This document shows, piece by piece, positions 1-5,951 of a stretch of 12,755 nucleotides of DNA. The number at the start of each line of letters is the position of its first letter. Position 1 is the stretch's first letter. The stretch lies in assembly GCA_900547725.1 (NCBI GenBank), contig URHR01000052.1, positions 1 to 12,755 on the forward strand, in the 5' to 3' direction. The notes below the pieces were generated by a model. That model saw only the letters and a list, made by a program, of their open reading frames with translations, did not search any database and was not told the origin of the DNA. A program made the translations under genes and the position numbers. Source of the DNA: an uncultured Eubacteriales bacterium. GTDB taxonomy: Bacteria; Bacillota; Clostridia; Oscillospirales; CAG-272.

Positions 1-14
1 AAGTTCTTGAAAGT

Positions 15-68
15 CTTGAAAACTTCTTTCAAGAAGTTTTCAAGCAGGGCTTGGGACAGAGTCCCAAG
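15..68. repeat. Two adjacent intergenic palindromes
   Basis: The first hairpin has perfect 14-bp arms (15-28 and 31-44) with only two bases between them. The second has 8-bp arms (50-57 and 61-68, CTTGGGAC/GTCCCAAG) with a 3-nt loop. Neither carries a long T-run, so they resemble dispersed palindromic intergenic elements rather than textbook terminators, although either could end a transcript entering from the left. The layout (AAGTTTT arm, then a G-rich TTGGG arm) resembles the element near 810-858, suggesting one repeat family in this genome. The two-hairpin structure is certain; the family is inferred. Confidence 0.7.
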
Positions 69-79
69 GTCTCCCCACA

Positions 80-108
80 TATAGAATAAGAACTGATTTC
101 ATTCTATA
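80..108. repeat. AT-rich inverted repeat
   Basis: TATAGAAT (80-87) and ATTCTATA (101-108) are perfect 8-bp arms around a 13-nt spacer. It lies between the palindromes at 15-68 and the tetR terminator. It could be a protein-binding dyad for a gene left of the window or a weak hairpin. Nothing in the sequence decides between these. Confidence 0.4.
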
Positions 109-117
109 AATTGTCGT

Positions 118-145
118 AAAAAAGAACCTCCGAACGGGTCGGAGG
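118..145 (-). terminator. Rho-independent terminator of the tetR-type gene
   Basis: Read on the minus strand, a 7-bp GC-rich stem (CCTCCGA/TCGGAGG, arms 139-145 and 127-133) with a 5-nt loop is followed directly by TTCTTTTTT. It starts 9 bases after the stop codon at 155, so it closes the regulator transcript. Confidence 0.85.
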
Positions 146-154
146 CGGTGGGAA

Positions 155-715
155 TCAGCGGTTGGCTTTGGCGCGGGAGATCAACTCGTCGGAAAGCCCG
201 CGGCAAATGCCTGTGATGTGGTGGATTTCCGCGATCGCGTCGTCTTTCATGCCGTTTTCGATCCACTCGTAGGCAAGACCGAAAATTTCGCATTTGAAGA
301 ATCGGATTGCAACCGATCGGTCATATTCGCTGACGGCGTCTTTGCCGAACGCCGTGTCCATATAGGTGGTGACAAGATATTCGCAAATCTTCATCAGGGC
401 GGTTTCGTAGAGGTCGCGGTTGACGGAACTGTAGATGTGATAGACCGCGCGCTTGTGCGAAAGCGCGAATTGGAACGCAACGTCCACGCACTGGTCAAGC
501 GAGGTGATGGTGGGGTATTGGGATATGATACGGTCGGCTTCCTCGCGGATGATCTCCCCAAGTAGGGTTGGAATGTCCTGAAAATGGTAGTAAAAGGAGT
601 TGCGGTTGATGCCGCAGTCCTCCACAATCATGCGCACACTGATCTGCGCGAGCGGCTTTTCGCCAAGCAATTTGATAAACGATTCCTTGATCGCCCGTTC
701 GGTCAGATTCGACAT
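155..715 (-). CDS. TetR/AcrR-family transcriptional regulator
   Basis: This 186-residue protein is a usual length for TetR regulators. Residues ~1-60 form the DNA-binding domain. The helix-turn-helix spans about residues 25-50 (ISVRMIVEDCGINRNSFYYH), and the FYYHF signature of the recognition helix is followed by the start of helix 4. The C-terminal ligand/dimer domain is not recognisable to a specific ligand. The N-terminal pattern resembles the DhaS-like subgroup, but that is impression only. The ATG start is fixed by an AAAGGAGG ribosome binding site (721-728 on the plus strand) five bases upstream. The gene is monocistronic, with its own terminator at 118-145 and a perfect dyad at 748-768 in its upstream region, which fits autoregulation. 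No obvious target gene adjoins it: holA upstream has its own promoter. Any target may lie left of the window. Confidence 0.88.
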   Translation of the reverse strand: MSNLTERAIKESFIKLLGEKPLAQISVRMIVEDCGINRNSFYYHFQDIPTLLGEIIREEADRIISQYPTITSLDQCVDVAFQFALSHKRAVYHIYSSVNRDLYETALMKICEYLVTTYMDTAFGKDAVSEYDRSVAIRFFKCEIFGLAYEWIENGMKDDAIAEIHHITGICRGLSDELISRAKANR

Positions 716-747
716 GAAAACCTCCTTTGAAAAACGATAGAATACCG

Positions 748-768
748 ATTTTGGCTACGAGCCAAAAT
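748..768. promoter_or_regulatory. Candidate TetR operator overlapping the tetR promoter
   Basis: ATTTTGGCT, a 3-base centre ACG, and AGCCAAAAT make a perfect 9-bp inverted repeat, the usual size for a TetR-family operator. It starts 33 bases upstream of the regulator's start codon. On the minus strand, TTTGGC at 754-759 could be a -35 element with a TATTCT -10 at 738-743, which would place the dyad over the -35 and spacer. The dyad is certain; its role as operator and the promoter assignment are inferred. Confidence 0.6.
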
Positions 769-825
769 TCAAACCCGCTATGTTCGCACGATGCCATAAA
801 ATGCGTTAAAAGTTTTTGAGGGGGC

Positions 826-858
826 TTGGGGGAAACTTTTTCCAAAAAGTTCCCCCAA
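826..858. repeat. Long intergenic hairpin downstream of holA
   Basis: The arms TTGGGGGAAACTTTTT (826-841) and AAAAAGTTCCCCCAA (844-858) pair over 15 bp with a single bulged base and a 2-nt turn. It lies 26 bases past the holA stop (minus strand), so it may end or protect the holA transcript, but it lacks a clean following T-run. The flanks are rich in G/C runs, and the AAGTTTTTGAGGGGGCTTGG arrangement beside it parallels the element at 31-68, suggesting a dispersed repeat. Confidence 0.65.
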
Positions 859-884
859 CGCATCCCCCGCGCCCCTGCATCCCC

Positions 885-1916
885 TTACACCGTGCAGATC
901 AGGCGCTCGAGGGCGGTGTAGCCCTGCGGGGAGAGCTTGAGCGTCCGGTCGGCGGCGGCACAGGCGGCAAGCGCGTCGCGGAGCGCGTTCGGACGGAGAC
1001 GGGATAGACTTTTCCGGTATAGCCCGACCTTGAATTCGTGCATTTTCAGCGCGGCGGCAACCTCTTTTTCGGTCGAACCGCCGCGGAGCATTGCCTGTAC
1101 GCTCGCCATGTCGCAGAAAACGCGGATCACGTCCCCGAGAATCACAAGCGGGTCTACGCGGCGGAATCGGTACTCCCGCAGAATGTCAAGCGCCGCATCC
1201 CGCTTGCCGTCCATCATCGCGTTCGCAAAGGCGAAAGCGTCGTATTCGTTCACGGGCGTGCAGACAAACCGCATATCCGCCTCGGTGGCCTGCGCTTTGC
1301 CGTTTGCCAATACGTAATAGCTTAACTTGTCAATCTCGTTTGCAAGGGAGAACATCGAAGAGCCGCAATACGCAATCATATGCGCGCAGAATTCGGGCGA
1401 CGCTTCCACGCCGTTGTGCTGAAAATGCCGCGCTGCCCAGACCGCAAGCTTGGCGGGGGAGGAACGGTCAAACTGCACGGGCGTGAGAACCTCACCGAGC
1501 TTGGAAAGCACGGCGGACGGGCGTTTTGGAAGATAGCCTGCGTCAAAGCAATCGGCGGAGGCAAGCACCAGAACCGTGTTGTAGTCGTATTCCCGCGTTG
1601 CCGAAAGCGCGTCGCAGAGCGCGTCCAGATCATTCGGCTTCATCGAGGTGAAGTCCAACCCGGAGAGCACAATCAGCTTGCGATCCGCCATCATCGGCAT
1701 CGGCATCAGCGCGTCAACCAGACGGTCGGCGGTGAAGTCGGTCGCGTCAAGCCGCATCTCGTTGAACACCGAAAAGGAGGGGTCGGGACAGAGTGCCTCG
1801 CGGGCGAGACGGACGGCGGAGAGCTTGAGATAGTCCTCGTCTCCGAAGAAAAGATATGCGGCGCGCGGCGCGGTTTTGATCTCCTTGCGGAAATCGGATT
1901 CCTTGAGAATATTCAC
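885..1916 (-). CDS. holA: DNA polymerase III subunit delta
   Basis: The delta subunit of the clamp loader opens the beta sliding clamp during chromosome replication. The 343 residues match the family's usual length. The N-terminal part contains AYLFFGDEDYLK (about residues 20-31), the family's characteristic start of the AAA+-like domain, where the nucleotide-binding loop of related clamp-loader subunits is degenerate. The middle segment resembles the delta pattern around the DADRLVDAL-like stretch. The C-terminal part is helical, as expected for the collar domain. I chose the GTG at 1914-1916 because AGGAGG lies seven bases upstream. The reading frame stays open upstream, but that extension crosses the promoter. 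The gene has its own promoter (1941-1969) and is divergent from rpmH, where dnaA is common in relatives. Assignment rests on fold-level similarity and length, as delta subunits diverge strongly. Confidence 0.88.
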   Translation of the reverse strand: MNILKESDFRKEIKTAPRAAYLFFGDEDYLKLSAVRLAREALCPDPSFSVFNEMRLDATDFTADRLVDALMPMPMMADRKLIVLSGLDFTSMKPNDLDALCDALSATREYDYNTVLVLASADCFDAGYLPKRPSAVLSKLGEVLTPVQFDRSSPAKLAVWAARHFQHNGVEASPEFCAHMIAYCGSSMFSLANEIDKLSYYVLANGKAQATEADMRFVCTPVNEYDAFAFANAMMDGKRDAALDILREYRFRRVDPLVILGDVIRVFCDMASVQAMLRGGSTEKEVAAALKMHEFKVGLYRKSLSRLRPNALRDALAACAAADRTLKLSPQGYTALERLICTV

Positions 1917-1940
1917 GGTCAACCCTCCTGTCTTACGGAT

Positions 1941-1969
1941 ATTATAGCATAAAAACGCGATTCCGTCAA
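1941..1969 (-). promoter_or_regulatory. Sigma-A promoter of holA
   Basis: On the minus strand, TTGACG (1964-1969) and TATAAT (1941-1946) are separated by exactly 17 bases. The holA GTG lies 24 bases beyond the -10, so the leader is short. An A/T-rich block lies upstream and is shared with the divergent rpmH promoter. Confidence 0.9.
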
Positions 1970-2017
1970 GAAAAAGCACTTTTTTTCCAAAAAGAAATGT
2001 TTTTTTCGGAAAAGCCC

Positions 2018-2047
2018 TTGACAAACAGGGGGTGAATCGGGTATAAT
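2018..2047 (+). promoter_or_regulatory. Strong sigma-A promoter of the rpmH cluster
   Basis: TTGACA (2018-2023) and TATAAT (2042-2047) are both consensus, with an 18-base spacer. T- and A-runs upstream could act as an UP element. The segment 2008-2026 matches the rRNA promoter P2 segment 11789-11807 at 18 of 19 positions, so ribosomal protein L34 and rRNA seem to share a promoter type. The distance to the rpmH start is 80 bases. Confidence 0.93.
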
Positions 2048-2127
2048 ATAAGCTGTTATTGCAAAAAGGTGTGTGTAAAGCTGAAAAGCAAACCGCTCCC
2101 GAGAACAACATAAAGGAGGTGCAGTCA

Positions 2128-2262
2128 ATGCTGAGAACTTACCAACCGAAAAAGCGTCAGAGAAAAAAGGAGCATGGCTTCAGAAAGAGAATGAAGACTG
2201 CTGACGGCAGAAATGTCCTGAAGAGAAGACGCGCAAAGGGCAGAAAGAGACTGACGTACTGA
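2128..2262 (+). CDS. rpmH: 50S ribosomal protein L34
   Basis: This is a 44-residue, very basic protein, the standard L34 length. It starts MLRTYQPKKRQRKKEHGF and ends in the RRAKGRKRL block, both hallmarks of L34, which sits inside the large subunit close to 23S rRNA. The ATG follows AAAGGAGG (2112-2119) at an ideal 8-base gap. It opens the conserved rpmH-rnpA-yidD-yidC-jag-mnmE cluster, driven by the consensus promoter at 2018-2047. A hairpin follows (2277-2326) and may lower downstream expression relative to L34. Confidence 0.98.
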   Translation: MLRTYQPKKRQRKKEHGFRKRMKTADGRNVLKRRRAKGRKRLTY

Positions 2263-2276
2263 GTCACTGCCAACCA

Positions 2277-2326
2277 AACACCGACAGCTGTTGTAGCGTA
2301 ACCCGCACACATGGTCGGTGTTTTTT
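2277..2326 (+). terminator. Terminator or attenuator between rpmH and rnpA
   Basis: AACACCGAC (2277-2285) pairs with GTCGGTGTT (2314-2322), a 9-bp stem directly followed by a T-run (2321-2326). The 28-nt loop is long for a simple terminator. It would trim most transcripts after rpmH and let a fraction read on into rnpA, fitting the large excess of L34 over RNase P protein. No separate rnpA promoter is obvious. The stem and T-run are seen; partial termination is inferred. Confidence 0.6.
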
Positions 2327-2388
2327 GCGGATACGAAAAACTTTTTCCTACCTCTCATTTTTATACGGATACCGGAACGGACGGGCAA

Positions 2389-2769
2389 ATGAAGTATACA
2401 ACCATCAAGGAACACCATTTATTCGGAAAGACCTTTCAGAAGGGCGCGCGCTGGAGCGGGCGCTATGTTTCGGTGTTTGTCCTGCGGGACTACGCCGCGA
2501 AACGGCTGGCGAAAGAGAATCCGACCAAACGGTTTTACAATCGGTTCGGCGTGTCAGTGAGTAAAAAAGTGGGAGGAGCGGTCGAACGCAATCGTGCCAA
2601 GCGCATTCTGCGGGCGGGCTACCGCGCCGTAGAACCCGAGGTGAAAACCGGCTACCTTGTGGTGGTCTCGCCGCGGGAGAGCATCGGCGGGGCGAAATCG
2701 ACCGACATCGAGCGCGAGTTGCGGAAAGGCTTTACCAAGCTCGGAATGCTCCGGCAGGAGACGGTATGA
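2389..2769 (+). CDS. rnpA: Ribonuclease P protein component
   Basis: This is the protein cofactor of RNase P, which with the catalytic RNA removes 5' leaders from pre-tRNAs. It has 126 basic residues, within the normal range. The family core is clear: RFGVSVSKKVGGAVERNRAKR, including the RNR signature at R67-N68-R69 with K71-R72, the RNA-binding helix. The N-terminal KEHHLFGKTFQKG segment also fits the family. I start at ATG 2389 because the encoded N-terminus begins like other RnpA proteins. The ribosome site is weak (GGAACGG about 9 bases upstream), and an in-frame upstream extension would run through the terminator hairpin. The stop overlaps the yidD start by four bases (ATGA), so the two are translationally coupled. 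Confidence 0.95.
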   Translation: MKYTTIKEHHLFGKTFQKGARWSGRYVSVFVLRDYAAKRLAKENPTKRFYNRFGVSVSKKVGGAVERNRAKRILRAGYRAVEPEVKTGYLVVVSPRESIGGAKSTDIERELRKGFTKLGMLRQETV

Positions 2770-3092
2770 AATACCTGTGCATCTGGCTGATCAGATTCTA
2801 TCAGAAGGTGCTGTCGCCGCTGAAACGACAGCCAACCTGCCGCTTTCAGCCAACCTGTTCGCAGTATGCCGTGGAAGCTTTTACGAAACGTGGCTTCTTT
2901 GTGGGAATGATTCTGACCGTTTCGCGCATCGCAAGATGCAATCCGTTCTGCGCGGGGGGCTATGACCCCGTGCCGGAGAAAGGACTGCGCCGCCGGGTCG
3001 CAGTTCCCATGACGAAATACTATTACCCGGAGGAATACCATTTGGAGCGGGACGAGCCGGAAGGCGAATCCGACAGGGAAAACAGGCAATAA
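2766..3092 (+). CDS. yidD: Membrane protein insertion efficiency factor YidD
   Basis: This 108-residue member of the YidD family is a small, amphipathic inner-face protein reported to assist YidC-dependent membrane insertion. The family pattern is plain: IRFYQKVLSPL near the N-terminus, the cysteine-rich PTCRFQPTCSQYAVEA (residues ~23-38), and RIARCNPFCAGGYDPVP further on. The C-terminal ~30 residues are charged and less conserved. AGGAG lies about six bases before the ATG, and the start overlaps the rnpA stop as ATGA. It is followed by a 76-base gap with possible alternative hairpins before yidC. Confidence 0.96.
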   Translation: MKYLCIWLIRFYQKVLSPLKRQPTCRFQPTCSQYAVEAFTKRGFFVGMILTVSRIARCNPFCAGGYDPVPEKGLRRRVAVPMTKYYYPEEYHLERDEPEGESDRENRQ

Positions 3093-3100
3093 CAACCGCG

Positions 3101-3141
3101 GCACCGCGCGGGGAATCGAATCGGCGGTGCGACAATTCCCC
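3101..3141 (+). promoter_or_regulatory. Overlapping alternative hairpins before yidC
   Basis: GCACCGC (3101-3107) can pair with GCGGTGC (3124-3130). Alternatively, GGGGAAT (3110-3116) can pair with ATTCCCC (3135-3141). The two 7-bp stems interleave, so they cannot both form as simple hairpins. They occupy most of the yidD-yidC gap just ahead of the yidC ribosome site. A switch, a processing site or chance are all possible; there is no T-run. Confidence 0.35.
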
Positions 3142-3168
3142 AAAATCGAAGGGAGAAAAACAAAACGC

Positions 3169-4947
3169 ATGAACATGAAAAAGAAAACAAGTACACTGCG
3201 GTGGCGCATCGGCATCCTTGCGGCGCTCGTTCTGATGCTCGCAACGGTTCTGACGGGCTGTGCATCGGGCAATTCGGGAAGCAAACCGACGGTCGGCGAT
3301 GTGGTTCTGGACAGCTCGTATGAAGGCGGTCTGGACGCAACGCAACTGAAGGCGGTTGCAACGCTTCTGTCAAACACCTACAACGCGAAGGATTTTCAAA
3401 CGCCTTATATGCTGCTTGCCGCGTCGCGCGGGTATGATATGACCGCCGAGGGATTTGATGACAGCAAAGTAAGCGCCGACGACGTGAAAACCGACGAGGA
3501 TATCATCGCGGCGGCAAAGGCGTTGATTGCGACTGCAAACGGCAAAGCTTCCGACAGCAACAAGATTTCGGAGACGAACTACGAAAATCTGAATGTTGCA
3601 GACGTGAAGAAGCTGGTGGAGCTGTTCCAGACTTCCGTTAATCTGACGGCGAGTTCCGGTCTGTTCGATTCGATTCAGCGCGGCATCGGGTATTTCCTCA
3701 ATTGGCTGACAACCTATCTCGGATTCGGCAGTTATATTGTCGGTATCTGCATCTTTGCGGTCATTGTGGAAGCGTTGATGACCCCGTTTGCAATCAAACA
3801 GCAAAAGAACTCCATCAAGCAGGCGAAACTTCGTCCGAAGGAAATGGCGATCCGCAAGAAGTATGCGGGCAGAAACGACCAGGTGACGATGCAGAAGGTT
3901 CAGAAGGAAATTCAGGAGATGTACGCGAAGGAGAACTTCAGCCCGTACAGCGGTTGCCTGCCGCTTCTCGTGCAGTTCCCGATCATTATCATCCTGTATA
4001 ACATTATCATCAATCCTCTGGTGTATGTGTTGGGACAGTCTGCGGGCGTTTCCTCTGCCATGAGCCTGTTCTATTCCGCGCCCCGGGCGGCCGGCGGTCT
4101 CGGACACGCGGCGGCTTCCGCTAAGAGCACGATCGAACTGCTTTCCGGCGGCGGTATCGGACAGTACGAGGGCATCGCGAATTTCGGGCTGTTTTCCAAC
4201 GGCGACAAGGTGTGGGAATCGATTCAGTCCATCAAGGATTTGCCGAACTTCAACATCGGGCCGTTTGATTTCGGTCTGGCGCCGAGCTTCCAACGCTTTG
4301 ACATTCTGCTTCTCGTTCCCGTGCTGACCTTTGTGGTCTATTTCTTCAGCATGAAGCTGACCCGCAAGTTCAGCGGTCAGATGCCTGCGGCGGGTGCGAC
4401 CGACCGTCAGACTGCCTGCTCGAACACCATGATGGACATCATGATGCCCGCCATGTCCGCAATCTTCACGTTCATGGTTCCCGGTATCATCGGCGTGTAC
4501 TGGATGTTCCGCAGCGTCATCGGGATTCTCAAGTCCTTTATCATGAGCAAGGTTATGCCGCTTCCCACCTTCACCGAAGCCGACTACAAGGCGGCGGAAA
4601 AGGAGATGGCGGGCAAGACGCCCAAGAAGGTGCAGAAGTCCGAGAGAGCCGGAACTGTGCGCTCGCTCCATCACATCGACGACGAGGACTTTGAGGACAC
4701 GCGCGAAGCCGCGCTGGAGCGCAAAGCCCGCATGGAGGAGCAGGAGAAAAAGGAAAAGTCGGAGAAAGCCGATAGCGCAAAGAAGTCGCCGTTCGGAATT
4801 CCGCTTCTGAAGAAGGATCGCAAGGCGGAAGAGCAGGAAGCTGCGAAGAATGAGAAGGCTGACGAAAAGCCCGCCGAAGCACCTGCGGAGGACGCTCCGG
4901 CAGAAACGGAAGACCCCACCAACAAGCAAGACGGTCAGGCCGAATGA
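3169..4947 (+). CDS. yidC: YidC/Oxa1/SpoIIIJ-type membrane protein insertase, extended form
   Basis: This insertase places proteins in the cytoplasmic membrane alone or with SecYEG. The 592 residues are more than twice the usual Gram-positive length (~260). Order: basic N-terminus; hydrophobic signal with lipobox LTGC (Cys31), as in SpoIIIJ; an unrecognised hydrophilic extracellular region of ~130 residues; the insertase core from ~170, with membrane segments near 185-205 (GFGSYIVGICIFAVIVEALM), 265-285, 385-400 and 430-470; then a ~110-residue charged tail rich in K, E, A and P. The core motifs PFAIKQQK and SPYSGCLPLLVQFPI are intact. At the place of the conserved groove arginine (five residues before the Pro of the LPLxIKQ-type motif) the codon at 3769 is GAA, Glu201. 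ATG 3169 is preferred over the GTG at 3127 because it gives a proper signal peptide; an AAGGGAG site lies 13 bases before it. Confidence 0.93.
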   Translation: MNMKKKTSTLRWRIGILAALVLMLATVLTGCASGNSGSKPTVGDVVLDSSYEGGLDATQLKAVATLLSNTYNAKDFQTPYMLLAASRGYDMTAEGFDDSKVSADDVKTDEDIIAAAKALIATANGKASDSNKISETNYENLNVADVKKLVELFQTSVNLTASSGLFDSIQRGIGYFLNWLTTYLGFGSYIVGICIFAVIVEALMTPFAIKQQKNSIKQAKLRPKEMAIRKKYAGRNDQVTMQKVQKEIQEMYAKENFSPYSGCLPLLVQFPIIIILYNIIINPLVYVLGQSAGVSSAMSLFYSAPRAAGGLGHAAASAKSTIELLSGGGIGQYEGIANFGLFSNGDKVWESIQSIKDLPNFNIGPFDFGLAPSFQRFDILLLVPVLTFVVYFFSMKLTRKFSGQMPAAGATDRQTACSNTMMDIMMPAMSAIFTFMVPGIIGVYWMFRSVIGILKSFIMSKVMPLPTFTEADYKAAEKEMAGKTPKKVQKSERAGTVRSLHHIDDEDFEDTREAALERKARMEEQEKKEKSEKADSAKKSPFGIPLLKKDRKAEEQEAAKNEKADEKPAEAPAEDAPAETEDPTNKQDGQAE

Positions 4948-4971
4948 GCCGACCCAAAAAGGAGAACGACT

Positions 4972-5649
4972 GTGAAAAAAGAATTGATTGTGACGGGCAA
5001 GACCGTTGAGGACGCCCGCAAAAAGGCAGCCGCACAACTGGGTGTGGCAGAAGAAGAAGTGATCGTCACCGTACTGGAGGAGGGCAAGAAGGGCTTCCTC
5101 GGCATCGGTGCGAGCGACGCGAAGATTTCGGTCAGCTACAGCGAGGACGGTGAGGACACGGCGCTGGACTTCATCCGCAAACTCATTGACGATATGGCGC
5201 TTGAAGGACTGACGGTTGCGAAAAAAGAAGGAAGCAACGATGACGTTCTGATTACCGTGGACGGTGACAACGCAGGCGTGCTGATCGGGCATCACGGCGA
5301 GACATTGGAAGCGATTCAGTATCTGGCGAACCTTGCCGCAAACAAGAAGGTTGCGGGCGAGAAGCGCGAGTACGTGCGCGTGACGGTTGACGTGGAGGGC
5401 TACCGCGCAAAGCGGGAAGCTTCCCTGCGCGCACTTGCAAGAAGAATGTCGGCTAAGGTCATCAAGAACAAGAAGAGTGTGATGCTCGAGCCGATGAATC
5501 CTTACGAGCGCCGCATCGTTCACTCCGAAGTGCAGGGCATCGCGGGCGTGTCGACCAACTCCATCGGCTCGGAGAATAACCGCCGCGTGGTCATTTTCCT
5601 GGATGACGCGCAAACGGTAACCGGGAACGACGAGGACGTTGACGATTGA
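4972..5649 (+). CDS. jag: Jag/KhpB RNA-binding protein (Jag_N-KH-R3H)
   Basis: This cytoplasmic RNA-binding protein is found beside yidC in most Gram-positives; in streptococci and lactobacilli, KhpB pairs with KhpA and affects cell elongation and division. The 225 residues carry all three domains. The Jag_N domain (1-~52) begins KELIVTGKTVEDARKKA and contains KKGFLGIG. The KH domain (~75-150) has GxxG as G106-H-H-G109 in VLIGHHGETLEAIQYL. The R3H domain (~155-213) has R180...H184 in PYERRIVHSEV, then the usual GIAGVSTNSIGSENNRRVVI. The GTG start is set by AAAAGGAG (4957-4964) seven bases upstream, 24 bases after yidC, so it is co-transcribed with it. The short acidic C-terminus (NDEDVDD) is not conserved in the family as far as I know. 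Confidence 0.96.
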   Translation: MKKELIVTGKTVEDARKKAAAQLGVAEEEVIVTVLEEGKKGFLGIGASDAKISVSYSEDGEDTALDFIRKLIDDMALEGLTVAKKEGSNDDVLITVDGDNAGVLIGHHGETLEAIQYLANLAANKKVAGEKREYVRVTVDVEGYRAKREASLRALARRMSAKVIKNKKSVMLEPMNPYERRIVHSEVQGIAGVSTNSIGSENNRRVVIFLDDAQTVTGNDEDVDD

Positions 5650-5707
5650 TTGAAGCTGTAGGACAAATAAGGGCGCTTGAATTTCGGGGTGCTCAGACAC
5701 AATTACC

Positions 5708-5922
5708 GCCTTTTCTTTGCACGAAGGAGGCGCAAAGAAAAGGCTTGGCGAAAAGAAACGCCGAATGAAAGATTTCGCCGCCTGCGGGCGGCGATCAGCG
5801 CCCCACGGCGCTGAACCCGTGCCGCCTTTTGAAAAAGGCGGGCGAAAACTTTCACTCAAAAAGCCGTTTTGTGCATAGTCTGCGGCTGTTTCCCATTTCC
5901 CGACAGGGGACGGGAAACAGCC
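5708..5922. repeat. Array of five strong palindromes between jag and mnmE
   Basis: This array fills most of the 302-base gap 5650-5951. Stems: 5708-5720/5732-5744 (13 bp, GCCTTTTCTTTGC arm, 11-nt loop); 5776-5782/5787-5793 (7 bp GC, loop TGCG); 5796-5802/5807-5813 (7 bp GC, loop CCAC); 5822-5830/5833-5841 (9 bp); and 5884-5894/5912-5922 (11 bp, GGCTGTTTCCC arm). All arms are perfect. None has a typical terminator T-run. The first four look like one composite palindromic element. The last lies 30 bases before the mnmE start and may affect its translation. I see no promoter of good quality in the gap, and 5650-5707 shows nothing. Confidence 0.75.
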
Positions 5923-5951
5923 CGTTTGTTTGCGAAAGGATAAAACCTGAG

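Noticed and set aside
1917..2111. N-terminal extension of holA
   Set aside because: The frame is open, but the extension covers the -10 and -35 of the holA promoter and the opposing rpmH promoter. The GTG at 1916 has a well-placed AGGAGG.
5829..5951. Longer start for mnmE
   Set aside because: The extra 41 residues would be encoded by palindromic DNA, and the family's N-terminus matches the ATG at 5952.
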